64,000 bases of DNA. It comes from Mucilaginibacter kameinonensis. Lineage in GTDB: Bacteria; Bacteroidota; Bacteroidia; Sphingobacteriales; Sphingobacteriaceae. The stretch lies in assembly GCF_003675385.1 (NCBI RefSeq), contig NZ_RCWZ01000007.1, positions 124,001 to 188,000 of the forward strand. Reading direction: 5' to 3'. Position 1 is the stretch's first letter, and each line of letters starts with the position of its first letter. Positions 52,115-59,470 of this stretch are shown piece by piece. The position numbers and the translations under genes were made by a program. A model generated the notes under the pieces. The model saw only the letters and a list, made by a program, of their open reading frames with translations. It was not told the origin of the DNA and did not search any database.

Positions 52115-53725
52115 CTACTCCTCCCGCTCTATTTTATACCCCGGCTTTTTGTACCCTTCGGCTACATAGTTTTCGGGGATCTGGATATGGCTTCCATCAC
52201 GCACTGCTGTAAAATGCGGCGACATGATCTCCATGCCTGCTTCATTAAACTTATCCTGTATGTTTTGGTATAAAGCAGAATAGATGACCGCCATTTTACC
52301 GGGCTTATCGGTATAGGCGTTTATCTGGTAGCTTACGTTAAAATCATTTAGCGCGGTTTGCAGCACAAATGGTTTAGGCTCGGCAAGGATCCCCTCCGTA
52401 GCCTCTGCAGCACTGATGAGCAGGCTATGAATAGTTTGCCAGGGCGCGTCATAGCCAATGGTAACGCTGGTGTTCAATATCAATCCCAAAGTTTTTGACG
52501 ACGAGGTATAGTTAACAGTAGCCCCGCTTAAAATGGAGGCATTAGGCACGGTTACATCTTCGTTTTTAATAGTACGCACACGGGTTACCAGCAGGTTTTT
52601 CTCAATCACATCGCCCATAATTTCGCCAACCTTTATCCTGTCGCCAATTTTAAAGGGACGCATATAGGTAAGCACAATCCCCGACACCATATTAGATATA
52701 GCCGATGATGATCCCAATGAAAATAGCACACCAATAAAAAAAGTCACTCCCTGAAATACTTTGGATTGAGAGCCGGGCAGATAGGGAAATATCACCACAA
52801 ACATAAAAGCATACATCAGCACCCGGATGATATTATAGGTAGGGATAGCCCATTCGGGATAAAAACCTTTTAAGGAGATAGCACCATTGGCAATTTCGGT
52901 AGCTACAAATTTTACAAGCTTCACAATGTACCGGGTAACCAAATAAATAACGGTTATGGTAAGCAGGTTAGGTATAAAGTGAACAATGGCCAGCAAGATA
53001 CTTTTCAGCGGATCGACCACAAAACCAATAAGCTGCGTAGCTATAGATTGCGACGAAGGGAAAATATAAAATAACACCGGCAAGGCCAGGTAAACCAGCA
53101 ACAGGATAATAAGCAAGCGCCCGATATTGATCAATCCGCTGATAAAGGGGAGCAAGCGCGAAGCATAAGCTACCGGAGCCCCTTTTGCCGCCAGCTTTTC
53201 AACCCTACGCTCCCAGCCTTGTATACTTTTTAGTTTTATCCACCTGAATCCTTTATTAACAACCCATATCAATACGATAAGCAATATGATAACAGCAACC
53301 GCTTCCAGCACATTGGTTATCAATTGCTTTGGGCTATTGCTTTCAAAAACATTGCCCAGCTTTCTTTTAAGAATAGCCAGATAACTCGCTGCCAGTTGCG
53401 GCCGGGTTAATTCGGAGTAAGCGGCATCGGCATCGTTAATGCCCATGATCATTTGTCCGCTGTAGGTTATCAGGGATATGGAAGTATCATTTTTGAGCGT
53501 TAACGAATCGGCATTAAAATCTATCCGGCTCATCAGGGCCTCAATACGTTTGGTAACAATTCCGGCCCGTTCCTTTGGATCAAACAATCCCTGTGGGGCA
53601 TAAAACTTAAACAGAGTATCCCGGTTAACAATTACCGGTTCGCCATTTTTTTCGGGGATTTTTTGAGCCTGTGTTGTGAATACGGCAAACAGAAAAAGAA
53701 TGAGCAGGTTGAAAAATTTAGGCAT
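52115..53725 (-). CDS. MscS-family mechanosensitive channel
   Basis: The 536-residue protein has a signal peptide, an N-terminal periplasmic part of about 110 residues, four to five membrane segments (about 130-330), and the MscS pore and beta domain (LGSSSAISNMVSGIVLTYMRPFKIGDRIKVGEIMGDVIEKNLLVTRVRT), the hallmark of the family. It releases solutes upon osmotic downshock. It is a larger variant with a C-terminal soluble end near 490-536. Confidence 0.88.
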   Translation of the reverse strand: MPKFFNLLILFLFAVFTTQAQKIPEKNGEPVIVNRDTLFKFYAPQGLFDPKERAGIVTKRIEALMSRIDFNADSLTLKNDTSISLITYSGQMIMGINDADAAYSELTRPQLAASYLAILKRKLGNVFESNSPKQLITNVLEAVAVIILLIVLIWVVNKGFRWIKLKSIQGWERRVEKLAAKGAPVAYASRLLPFISGLINIGRLLIILLLVYLALPVLFYIFPSSQSIATQLIGFVVDPLKSILLAIVHFIPNLLTITVIYLVTRYIVKLVKFVATEIANGAISLKGFYPEWAIPTYNIIRVLMYAFMFVVIFPYLPGSQSKVFQGVTFFIGVLFSLGSSSAISNMVSGIVLTYMRPFKIGDRIKVGEIMGDVIEKNLLVTRVRTIKNEDVTVPNASILSGATVNYTSSSKTLGLILNTSVTIGYDAPWQTIHSLLISAAEATEGILAEPKPFVLQTALNDFNVSYQINAYTDKPGKMAVIYSALYQNIQDKFNEAGMEIMSPHFTAVRDGSHIQIPENYVAEGYKKPGYKIEREE

Positions 53726-53791
53726 AGGGATGTTTTTCTGTTAAAGCTAAAAATTATTTAGCTCATTTCAACCTGCCTACCATTAGCGTAT

Positions 53792-54118
53792 TTATCCCTC
53801 CTGCACCAGGTCTGTACCCAAATTGCCGGCAACCTTACCAAACAGGTCGTTCAGAATAGATTCGATAGTAAGGGAATTTACATCATCTACATAATGCTCA
53901 TTACGGGTGATCCAAAGTTCATGACCATTGATCACAATACTAAACAGAACGCCATCATAAACAGCGGGCAACGAAATGGTCACTTCTTCGCCTTTACGCT
54001 CCACTGTAAAATTTAAATCACTTTGTCGTTGCTCCTGAAACAAAGGGTTTAGTTTTTCGTGTAGTAGCAGGTATAACTGGTTAAGGTCGATATCGGTATG
54101 AAGGGTGATGATTTTCAT
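53792..54118 (-). CDS. Small cytoplasmic protein, function unknown
   Basis: The 108-residue protein starts at 54,118 (MKIITLHTDIDL); the longer ORF to 54,196 runs into intergenic sequence. It has an alpha/beta make-up with a beta meander in the middle. It lies upstream of the MscS gene in the same direction, 66 bases away. No family was recognised. Confidence 0.55.
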   Translation of the reverse strand: MKIITLHTDIDLNQLYLLLHEKLNPLFQEQRQSDLNFTVERKGEEVTISLPAVYDGVLFSIVINGHELWITRNEHYVDDVNSLTIESILNDLFGKVAGNLGTDLVQEG

Positions 54119-54211
54119 AATTTGGTATATTAGCGATGTATTAAATAGTACAAAACAGAGCGGGGGATTGTTTGGGAAGACGAGCTTCGCACCCAATTAG
54201 GCTATTATAAT

Positions 54212-54330
54212 ATGTCATTGCGAAGAGGAACGACGAAACAATCTCGTAGCTATACAGATCGTACATGCAATGGCTACGGGATTGCCGCGTCGCCCCACGC
54301 TTGTCCCCATGCTGCTCCTCGCAATGACAT
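54212..54330. repeat. MITE-like inverted repeat, GTCATTGCGAAG family
   Basis: ATGTCATTGCG and CGCAATGACAT form exact 11-base ends of a 119-base element. It lies 86 bases upstream of the GIY-YIG gene. Confidence 0.85.
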
Positions 54331-54416
54331 GAGTTTTATAACTATCGTCTGATATAATTTAAACTATAATTGCAAAGCCTTAAGCAATCTTTTAGATTCG
54401 TGCAACGCCTTATACA

Positions 54417-54713
54417 ATGCAGATACACCAATACTTCGTTTATATTTTAACAAACAAAGCTAATACGGCATTATACGTAGGTGTATCGAGTGACTTACAT
54501 AACAGGATATTAGAGCACAAGGGAAAGATATATAAAGGATATACGGCTAAGTACTCGTGCGATAAATTAGTTTACTTTGAACAGTTTCAGTGGATAGATA
54601 ATGCTATAGCCAGAGAAAAACAATTAAAAGCAGGATCGAGACAAAAGAAAATTGATTTGATAGTAGCGACTAATCCATCTTGGGGAGATTTAAGTATCGA
54701 CTGGTATGATTAA
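54417..54713 (+). CDS. GIY-YIG domain protein
   Basis: The 98-residue protein consists of a single GIY-YIG nuclease-like domain: YFVYILTN then LYVGVSSDLHNRILEHK with the conserved Arg and the EKQLKAGSRQKK end. Such UPF0213-like proteins have been annotated as excinuclease ABC subunit C-like. Copies of the GCAATGACA repeat family lie both upstream (54,212-54,330) and directly downstream (54,731-54,770), which suggests the gene and repeats are linked. Confidence 0.85.
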   Translation: MQIHQYFVYILTNKANTALYVGVSSDLHNRILEHKGKIYKGYTAKYSCDKLVYFEQFQWIDNAIAREKQLKAGSRQKKIDLIVATNPSWGDLSIDWYD

Positions 54714-54730
54714 TCTGTATAGTTGTAATG

Positions 54731-54770
54731 CATTGACTACGAGATTGCCACGCTTCGCTCGCAATGACAT
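54731..54770. repeat. Half copy of the GCAATGACA repeat downstream of GIY-YIG gene
   Basis: This 40-base stretch matches the right half of the element at 54,212-54,330 (ctacg-gattgcc-cg then CTCGCAATGACAT). Its left arm is missing, so it looks like the far end of an element that encloses the GIY-YIG gene, or a truncated copy. Confidence 0.65.
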
Positions 54771-54803
54771 ATTTTTTTAATAATACACAAAACATCACCA
54801 TAT

Positions 54804-55823
54804 ATGAATTACAAATTATTGGGCCGCTCGGGCCTTAAAGTTTCTGAACTATGCCTCGGGGCTATGGGCTTCGGTACCGAAGGTGGCTGGGGAGCCGAAA
54901 AAGATGCCAGCTTTGCCATTATGGATGCCTTTGCCGAAGCAGGCGGCAATTTTATTGATACAGCCAACGTGTACAAACTGGGTACCAGCGAAAAGATCAT
55001 CGGCGAATACCTTGGCAATCATGATCGCGATTATTTTGTGCTGGCCACCAAATACACTTTAAAAGATAATACCACCAATCCCAACGCGTCAGGCAACAAC
55101 CGCAAAAACATGATGCGGAGTGTGGAGGAAAGTCTAAAGCGCTTAAAAACTGATTTTATCGATGTGCTGTACCTGCACATCTGGGATAACATCACCCCTA
55201 TTGATGAAGTGTTGCGTGGCCTGGACGACCTGATTAAACAGGGTAAAGTAACCTATGCAGCTATCAGTGATACCCCAGCCTGGGTAGTATCAAAGGGAAA
55301 CACCCTGGCCGAACTGATGGGCTGGAGCCAGTTCATTGCTTTACAGGTTGAATATAGTTTACTTGCCCGCACGGCCGAGCGCGAACTGATCCCGATGGCG
55401 AAACACTATAGCATGACAGTTACCCCCTGGGCCCCGCTGGCCGGCGGTGCTTTAACAGGCAAATACCTGCGTGGCGAACAAGGCCGTGTGAAAGCTGAAA
55501 GTAACCGTCGTAACAACAGGGCGCAAACTATCACCGAAGCCGTTGTTGACATAGCTACAGAGCTTGGTGTGTCCGAAAGTCATGTTGCCCTACAGTGGAT
55601 GATGGACAGGGATTTCAGCTGTATCCCCATCGTAGGTGCCACAAAAATTGATCAGCTAAAGGATAACCTGAAAGCAATTGATACCAAACTATCTCCCGAA
55701 CATTTTAAAAAGCTCAACGAGGTAAGCGCTATCGAATTGGGTTTCCCCGGCGATTTTTTCAATGAGGATGCTGTAAAAATGAACAGCTTCGGCGGGTTTT
55801 ATGACAGGGTGGAGAAACGGTAA
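54804..55823 (+). CDS. Aldo/keto reductase
   Basis: The 339-residue NADPH-dependent oxidoreductase has the AKR tetrad Asp52, Tyr57, Lys83 and His125 (IDTANVY, TKY, YLHIWD), and the C-terminal cofactor segment IPIVGATKIDQLKDNLKA. Such enzymes reduce aldehydes or sugars; substrate is not predictable. It is a single gene with repeats on both sides. Confidence 0.9.
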   Translation: MNYKLLGRSGLKVSELCLGAMGFGTEGGWGAEKDASFAIMDAFAEAGGNFIDTANVYKLGTSEKIIGEYLGNHDRDYFVLATKYTLKDNTTNPNASGNNRKNMMRSVEESLKRLKTDFIDVLYLHIWDNITPIDEVLRGLDDLIKQGKVTYAAISDTPAWVVSKGNTLAELMGWSQFIALQVEYSLLARTAERELIPMAKHYSMTVTPWAPLAGGALTGKYLRGEQGRVKAESNRRNNRAQTITEAVVDIATELGVSESHVALQWMMDRDFSCIPIVGATKIDQLKDNLKAIDTKLSPEHFKKLNEVSAIELGFPGDFFNEDAVKMNSFGGFYDRVEKR

Positions 55824-55843
55824 TTACCCCTTGCCTTATATAA

Positions 55844-56002
55844 AAAATGTCATTTCGATAGAGCAAGGGCTGACTTGAGCATAGGGGCGAAAGAGAAATC
55901 TTATACACCATGTTAAGATGTTAAGCGTTTTACAGCATGGCGTATAAGATTTCTCCTCACCTCCCTGCTCTTACCCCAACAGGTTCGTCGAAATGACATT
56001 TT
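55844..56002. repeat. MITE-like inverted repeat, TGTCATTTCGA family
   Basis: AAAATGTCATTTCGA and TCGAAATGACATTTT are exact 15-base ends of a 159-base element. An inner pair (agaaatcttatac-ccatg against catgg-gtataagatttct) matches in 18 of 19 bases. It fills the gap between the reductase and DUF4846 genes and could act as a bidirectional terminator. Confidence 0.9.
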
Positions 56003-56018
56003 GATATTTATTGATGCC

Positions 56019-56780
56019 CTAAAACCGCTTCAAATAATTCTTGCTGATCAGTTCGCCATAAAGTATTCCGCTGTGCTGATCCATCGTAAACCATGGTGAG
56101 CCATATTGCAGCACCTGGATATTTTGTGCAGGCATAAAACTTTGCGCCAGTAAAAACTGCTTTTGATGGACTGCGTTTTCCGCCACATCCAGTACAATAA
56201 AACAATGCCCAGGCGAACCGCCGTGAATAAAGACATCTCCCGGCTTAAGATCATTGGAGTTTGACACCGCTTTTAGCTCCTTTTGCAATGATATAGTACC
56301 TGCATAGCTGAACACCAGGTTCATGTAATTTAAAAACGTTTGGTATGAATAATCGGGTTTGGCTTTTAAAACCCAATGGTCGTTTTTATAGCGATAGCCT
56401 TTGGCGTAGTGCTCATAGTCGCATTTAAAACCGCTAGTAAAGTTGAAAGAAATGTCGCTATACTTTTTTTGTTGATAAAGGTATTCGCCACGTAAGCGCA
56501 TCACAGCATCGGCACATTGCTGAAGGTCCTGGTTACCCACACTCATATCGATTACGGCGGCAGTGTAAATGTCTGTCCGGGCAATATCCCCTTTATAAGT
56601 TTTGGTTGACGTACCAGCAGGTTTTAAGGGTAAAGCCTGCAGCCAGGCCCCGAAGCTACCGGGTGAAGCCATGATACGATGATAGCCTGCGGGTACTGCA
56701 AATCTTTTAACTACATTATCCGGAGGCGGGAGAATGTTTATATTCAAAAGCAGCAGCAGGCAGGCGATCATGGCTTTCAT
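56019..56780 (-). CDS. DUF4846 domain protein
   Basis: The 253-residue secreted protein has a short signal peptide and the DUF4846 signature in its C-terminal half: LKPGDVFIHGGSPGHCFIVLDVA followed by FLLAQSFMPAQNIQVLQ. His and Asp in this signature suggest an enzyme, but no function is known to me. It overlaps the upstream M23 peptidase gene by 4 bases, so the pair may act on the cell wall. Confidence 0.82.
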   Translation of the reverse strand: MKAMIACLLLLLNINILPPPDNVVKRFAVPAGYHRIMASPGSFGAWLQALPLKPAGTSTKTYKGDIARTDIYTAAVIDMSVGNQDLQQCADAVMRLRGEYLYQQKKYSDISFNFTSGFKCDYEHYAKGYRYKNDHWVLKAKPDYSYQTFLNYMNLVFSYAGTISLQKELKAVSNSNDLKPGDVFIHGGSPGHCFIVLDVAENAVHQKQFLLAQSFMPAQNIQVLQYGSPWFTMDQHSGILYGELISKNYLKRF

Positions 56781-57502
56781 AGTGTTCGGGCTTTTTTTAA
56801 CTGTTCATATGGATTAAAAGGTACGGGAATCCTGTCAACCAGTTTAAATTCCGAAAAATGCAGGTGTGTTGGCGAGCGCTTTTTATAAGCATTATAACCT
56901 GTACGGCCAACCTCTGCAATTTTCTGCCCCTGCGTAACATAGCTGCCAGGTTTAACAAAAATGGCGCTGTTATGGGCATAATAGGTAAAAACAGCCGCCT
57001 TAGGATGATAGATCCAGATGAACTTGCCGCCCCGCATATTACTGTTTGATTCCCATTCGTTACAGCAGGCTATCACCCAGCCATCGTCAACACTAAGCAC
57101 ATCAACAGGCTTACCGGTATGGTCATCAATATAGTCCTGGTTTTTATCATTAATAAAAATATCATGGGCGGGATGAGCGCCGTGTTTGTTTCCATCCAGA
57201 TAACGGTAACCTTTATCAAAATAACCATTCCCGTGCGTGCCGCCTATCGCGCTGCTGTTATACCCTTTAAGCGGGAATACCCATTGCAGTTTGGGCTGAA
57301 TGAATTCGGCACGCAGCATTTCAAGTAAAGCAATTCGTTTTAATACCATATCGAATTGTTTCTGCGCCTCCACTTTTTTTATGCCGCCGTTTAAAACCGC
57401 GTTATTAAAACTGTTGAATTTGGTAAAAGCAGCTGTATCGCGCTGGGCCAAAGCTCCGGTACTTATCAATAACAAAGAAAAAAACAGTATAAGTTTTTGC
57501 AT
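56777..57502 (-). CDS. M23 family metallopeptidase
   Basis: The 241-residue protein (start MQKLIL at 57,502) has a signal peptide and an M23/LytM-like domain: Zn ligands in HPAHDIF and THLHF, with VDDGWV and YAHNS, VKPGSYVTQGQKIAEVGRTG in between. It would cut peptidoglycan cross-links in the periplasm or be a regulator of such enzymes. It is coupled to the DUF4846 gene. Confidence 0.85.
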   Translation of the reverse strand: MQKLILFFSLLLISTGALAQRDTAAFTKFNSFNNAVLNGGIKKVEAQKQFDMVLKRIALLEMLRAEFIQPKLQWVFPLKGYNSSAIGGTHGNGYFDKGYRYLDGNKHGAHPAHDIFINDKNQDYIDDHTGKPVDVLSVDDGWVIACCNEWESNSNMRGGKFIWIYHPKAAVFTYYAHNSAIFVKPGSYVTQGQKIAEVGRTGYNAYKKRSPTHLHFSEFKLVDRIPVPFNPYEQLKKARTL

Positions 57503-57540
57503 AAGGTTTATAATCAACAACATTAACTAATAAACAGATA

Positions 57541-57572
57541 AAATATTGCTATCCTATCCGGATATCATATTT
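57541..57572. repeat. 32-bp direct repeat, copy outside the pentapeptide gene
   Basis: Identical to 57,662-57,693, which covers the 3' end and stop region of the pentapeptide-repeat gene. The copies are 121 bases apart. This looks like a partial duplication of the end of the gene or the trace of a 121-base insertion. Confidence 0.85.
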
Positions 57573-57669
57573 TAATTAAGTATTCAATAGGATATTAGGA
57601 ATAGCGAAGATGTATGGCGTATACATCAGGGTCCTCTATGAGAGACCGTGATGGGACGTTTAAATATTG

Positions 57670-58236
57670 CTATCCTATCCGGATATCATATTTATTGAGC
57701 AACCCGGGCAAACCATGAAGCGAGAACTTCGCTTTCTTGATCATGTTGTCATCCGGATCAATAATGAAATTGTAGGAGGTACTCAGGTCGGCGTTTTTTA
57801 GGACGGTGCGACTAAAGAACGCGTTTTTAAGATTACAGTTATTGAACTTACAATCGGTCAGATCGGCTTCCGTCAGATCGGTTTCGATCATGGAGCAATC
57901 GGTATACGTAGCCTTCTTGTTCTTCTTTTTGTAAAACACGGCATTATCCAAAATGCAATCTTCAAAATGTACCTCGAATAAAAAGTCGTTGGCCTTGCCA
58001 AAGTTTACCCCGCTTATTTTGCAATGTTTAAAGCGGATATTCTGCAAACCAGTGTTGCCTAACTCTGCAAGGAGCAGGTTACAGGTATCAAACAGGCAGT
58101 CAACAAAAGTGATGCCTGCAAATTGAGCGTTAGAAAAATCGCAGCCGATGAATTTGCAGTTTTCGTAAGTGGTGCCGTTGAGTTGGCCTGCAGTTATTTT
58201 GGTAAAAGTTTGGTCTTCGAAGGGTAGGGTTTGCAT
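57670..58236 (-). CDS. Pentapeptide-repeat protein
   Basis: The 188-residue protein (start MQTLPF at 58,236; the longer start at 58,281 would add a hydrophobic stretch of 15 residues) has repeated A(D/N)LXX-like units (CKFIGCDFSNAQF, LTEADLTDCKFNNCNLKNAF, LKNADL) that form a right-handed beta-helix. Related proteins mimic DNA and protect gyrase from quinolones or topoisomerase poisons; here function is unknown. Its 3' end is repeated downstream. Confidence 0.82.
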   Translation of the reverse strand: MQTLPFEDQTFTKITAGQLNGTTYENCKFIGCDFSNAQFAGITFVDCLFDTCNLLLAELGNTGLQNIRFKHCKISGVNFGKANDFLFEVHFEDCILDNAVFYKKKNKKATYTDCSMIETDLTEADLTDCKFNNCNLKNAFFSRTVLKNADLSTSYNFIIDPDDNMIKKAKFSLHGLPGLLNKYDIRIG

Positions 58237-58355
58237 GGTAGCAAATGTAAAGTTTAACAGTAACATGCCTCCGAGTAGCAAGCGATTTGAAGAAAAAATG
58301 TATGTTTGAGTTGAAACCTACTGTTGATTTTAACTTATTAGCCTTATCAATAAAC

Positions 58356-58817
58356 ATGGGAAACACCTATACCCAATTATATATCCATTTTGTATTCGCG
58401 GTAAAATATCGTGCATCTTTAATTGACGAAACATGGGCAGAAAGATTACGACAATACATAACTTCTATTGTTCAAAAACAAGAACATAAAATCATCGCCA
58501 TTAATAACATGCCAGACCATCTACACTTATTTGTTGGCTTAAATCCTAACCAGGCAATTTCGGATTTGATAAGAACAGTCAAAAGTGATTCTTCTGAATG
58601 GATCAATAGAGAAAGATTAACGCACGGCAAATTTCAATGGCAGCAGGGATATGGTGCTTTTAGTCACAGCAGATCCCAAGTAAGTAAGGTTGCCAACTAC
58701 ATCGCAAATCAACAAGAGCATCATAAAAAGAAAACATTTTTAGAAGAATATCAACAGATTTTAAAGGATTTTAATATCGAGTTTGATGAGCGATACATTT
58801 TCAAATTGCCAGAATAA
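58356..58817 (+). CDS. IS200/IS605-like transposase (Y1_Tnp)
   Basis: The 153-residue protein (start MGNTYTQLY at 58,356; ATG at 58,287 adds 23 unlike residues) is a complete TnpA-type enzyme: HUH motif in NMPDHLHLF, family start YTQLYIHFVFAVKYR, and GYGAFSHS with the catalytic-tyrosine helix QVSKVANYIANQQEHH. No TnpB accompanies it. An array of small hairpins follows at 58,833-59,024, and these are likely the DNA substrates. Confidence 0.88.
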   Translation: MGNTYTQLYIHFVFAVKYRASLIDETWAERLRQYITSIVQKQEHKIIAINNMPDHLHLFVGLNPNQAISDLIRTVKSDSSEWINRERLTHGKFQWQQGYGAFSHSRSQVSKVANYIANQQEHHKKKTFLEEYQQILKDFNIEFDERYIFKLPE

Positions 58818-58832
58818 AATGCTTCATAAGTG

Positions 58833-59024
58833 GAGCTCCTATGGAGCTCTGAAATATCTGCGATAACATATTCTACAGACCTGTTGTCCCGCTGGGACAA
58901 TCACAACGTAGAGATTGATTGGCTGCATTAGAAGTTAACAGCATGATTGGTTGCACCAGAGGTGCAAAGGTCTGTAGAAACAAAATAATGAAATTCTTAG
59001 TGTGCCGTAGGTACACAACTTCTA
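58833..59024. repeat. Array of CC-NNN-GG hairpins after the IS200-like gene
   Basis: Four hairpins have different stems but the same design, a 3-base loop closed by CC/GG: 58,833-58,849, 58,884-58,900, 58,951-58,967 and 59,001-59,014 (the last with a G-T pair). Pairs two and three lie within an 11-base inverted repeat (58,871-58,881 / 58,969-58,979), and 58,929-58,936 pairs with 59,017-59,024. Confidence 0.8.
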
Positions 59025-59101
59025 AAATGTGATTATAAATATCTATCCCCCATCACTGGCACAGCTATTGTTTTAACTACCCTGCATCAAAACTATACGC
59101 T

Positions 59102-59470
59102 ATGAAAGCATTGAAGATAAAACTGGCCATGATGTTATTAGGCTTAACATTAGCTGTTACTGTCCCCGTATCGGCACAATCGTCCAAAGATACGTCATCA
59201 GCCACTACCAAAGCCAATGGCGCGGGTGCCGGAAACGGGGTGAGCCAGGGCGCACCCGGAACTGCCACTGTATCGGGTACAGGAACGGGCACTTTGCAGG
59301 ATAGCGATAAAACCAGCGTACCCAGCGGCGATGCCGGCGTAAAACAAACTACCGACCAAAAAACGGTGAACCCATCGCAAGTGGCGGGCTATTGGATTTT
59401 GGGCGCTTTTAGCTTTATCGGCCTAATCGCGTTGATCTTCCTTCGCCGTACCCGGAAAGCCAATCCATAA
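59102..59470 (+). CDS. Small secreted/membrane protein, function unknown
   Basis: The 122-residue protein has a signal peptide (to about residue 25), a Gly/Ser/Thr-rich central linker and a C-terminal membrane helix with positive tail (GYWILGAFSFIGLIALIFLRRTRK), similar in layout to sortase-type or gliding anchors but without their motif. It ends directly at the stop of the convergent GH42 gene with no terminator in between. Confidence 0.6.
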   Translation: MKALKIKLAMMLLGLTLAVTVPVSAQSSKDTSSATTKANGAGAGNGVSQGAPGTATVSGTGTGTLQDSDKTSVPSGDAGVKQTTDQKTVNPSQVAGYWILGAFSFIGLIALIFLRRTRKANP

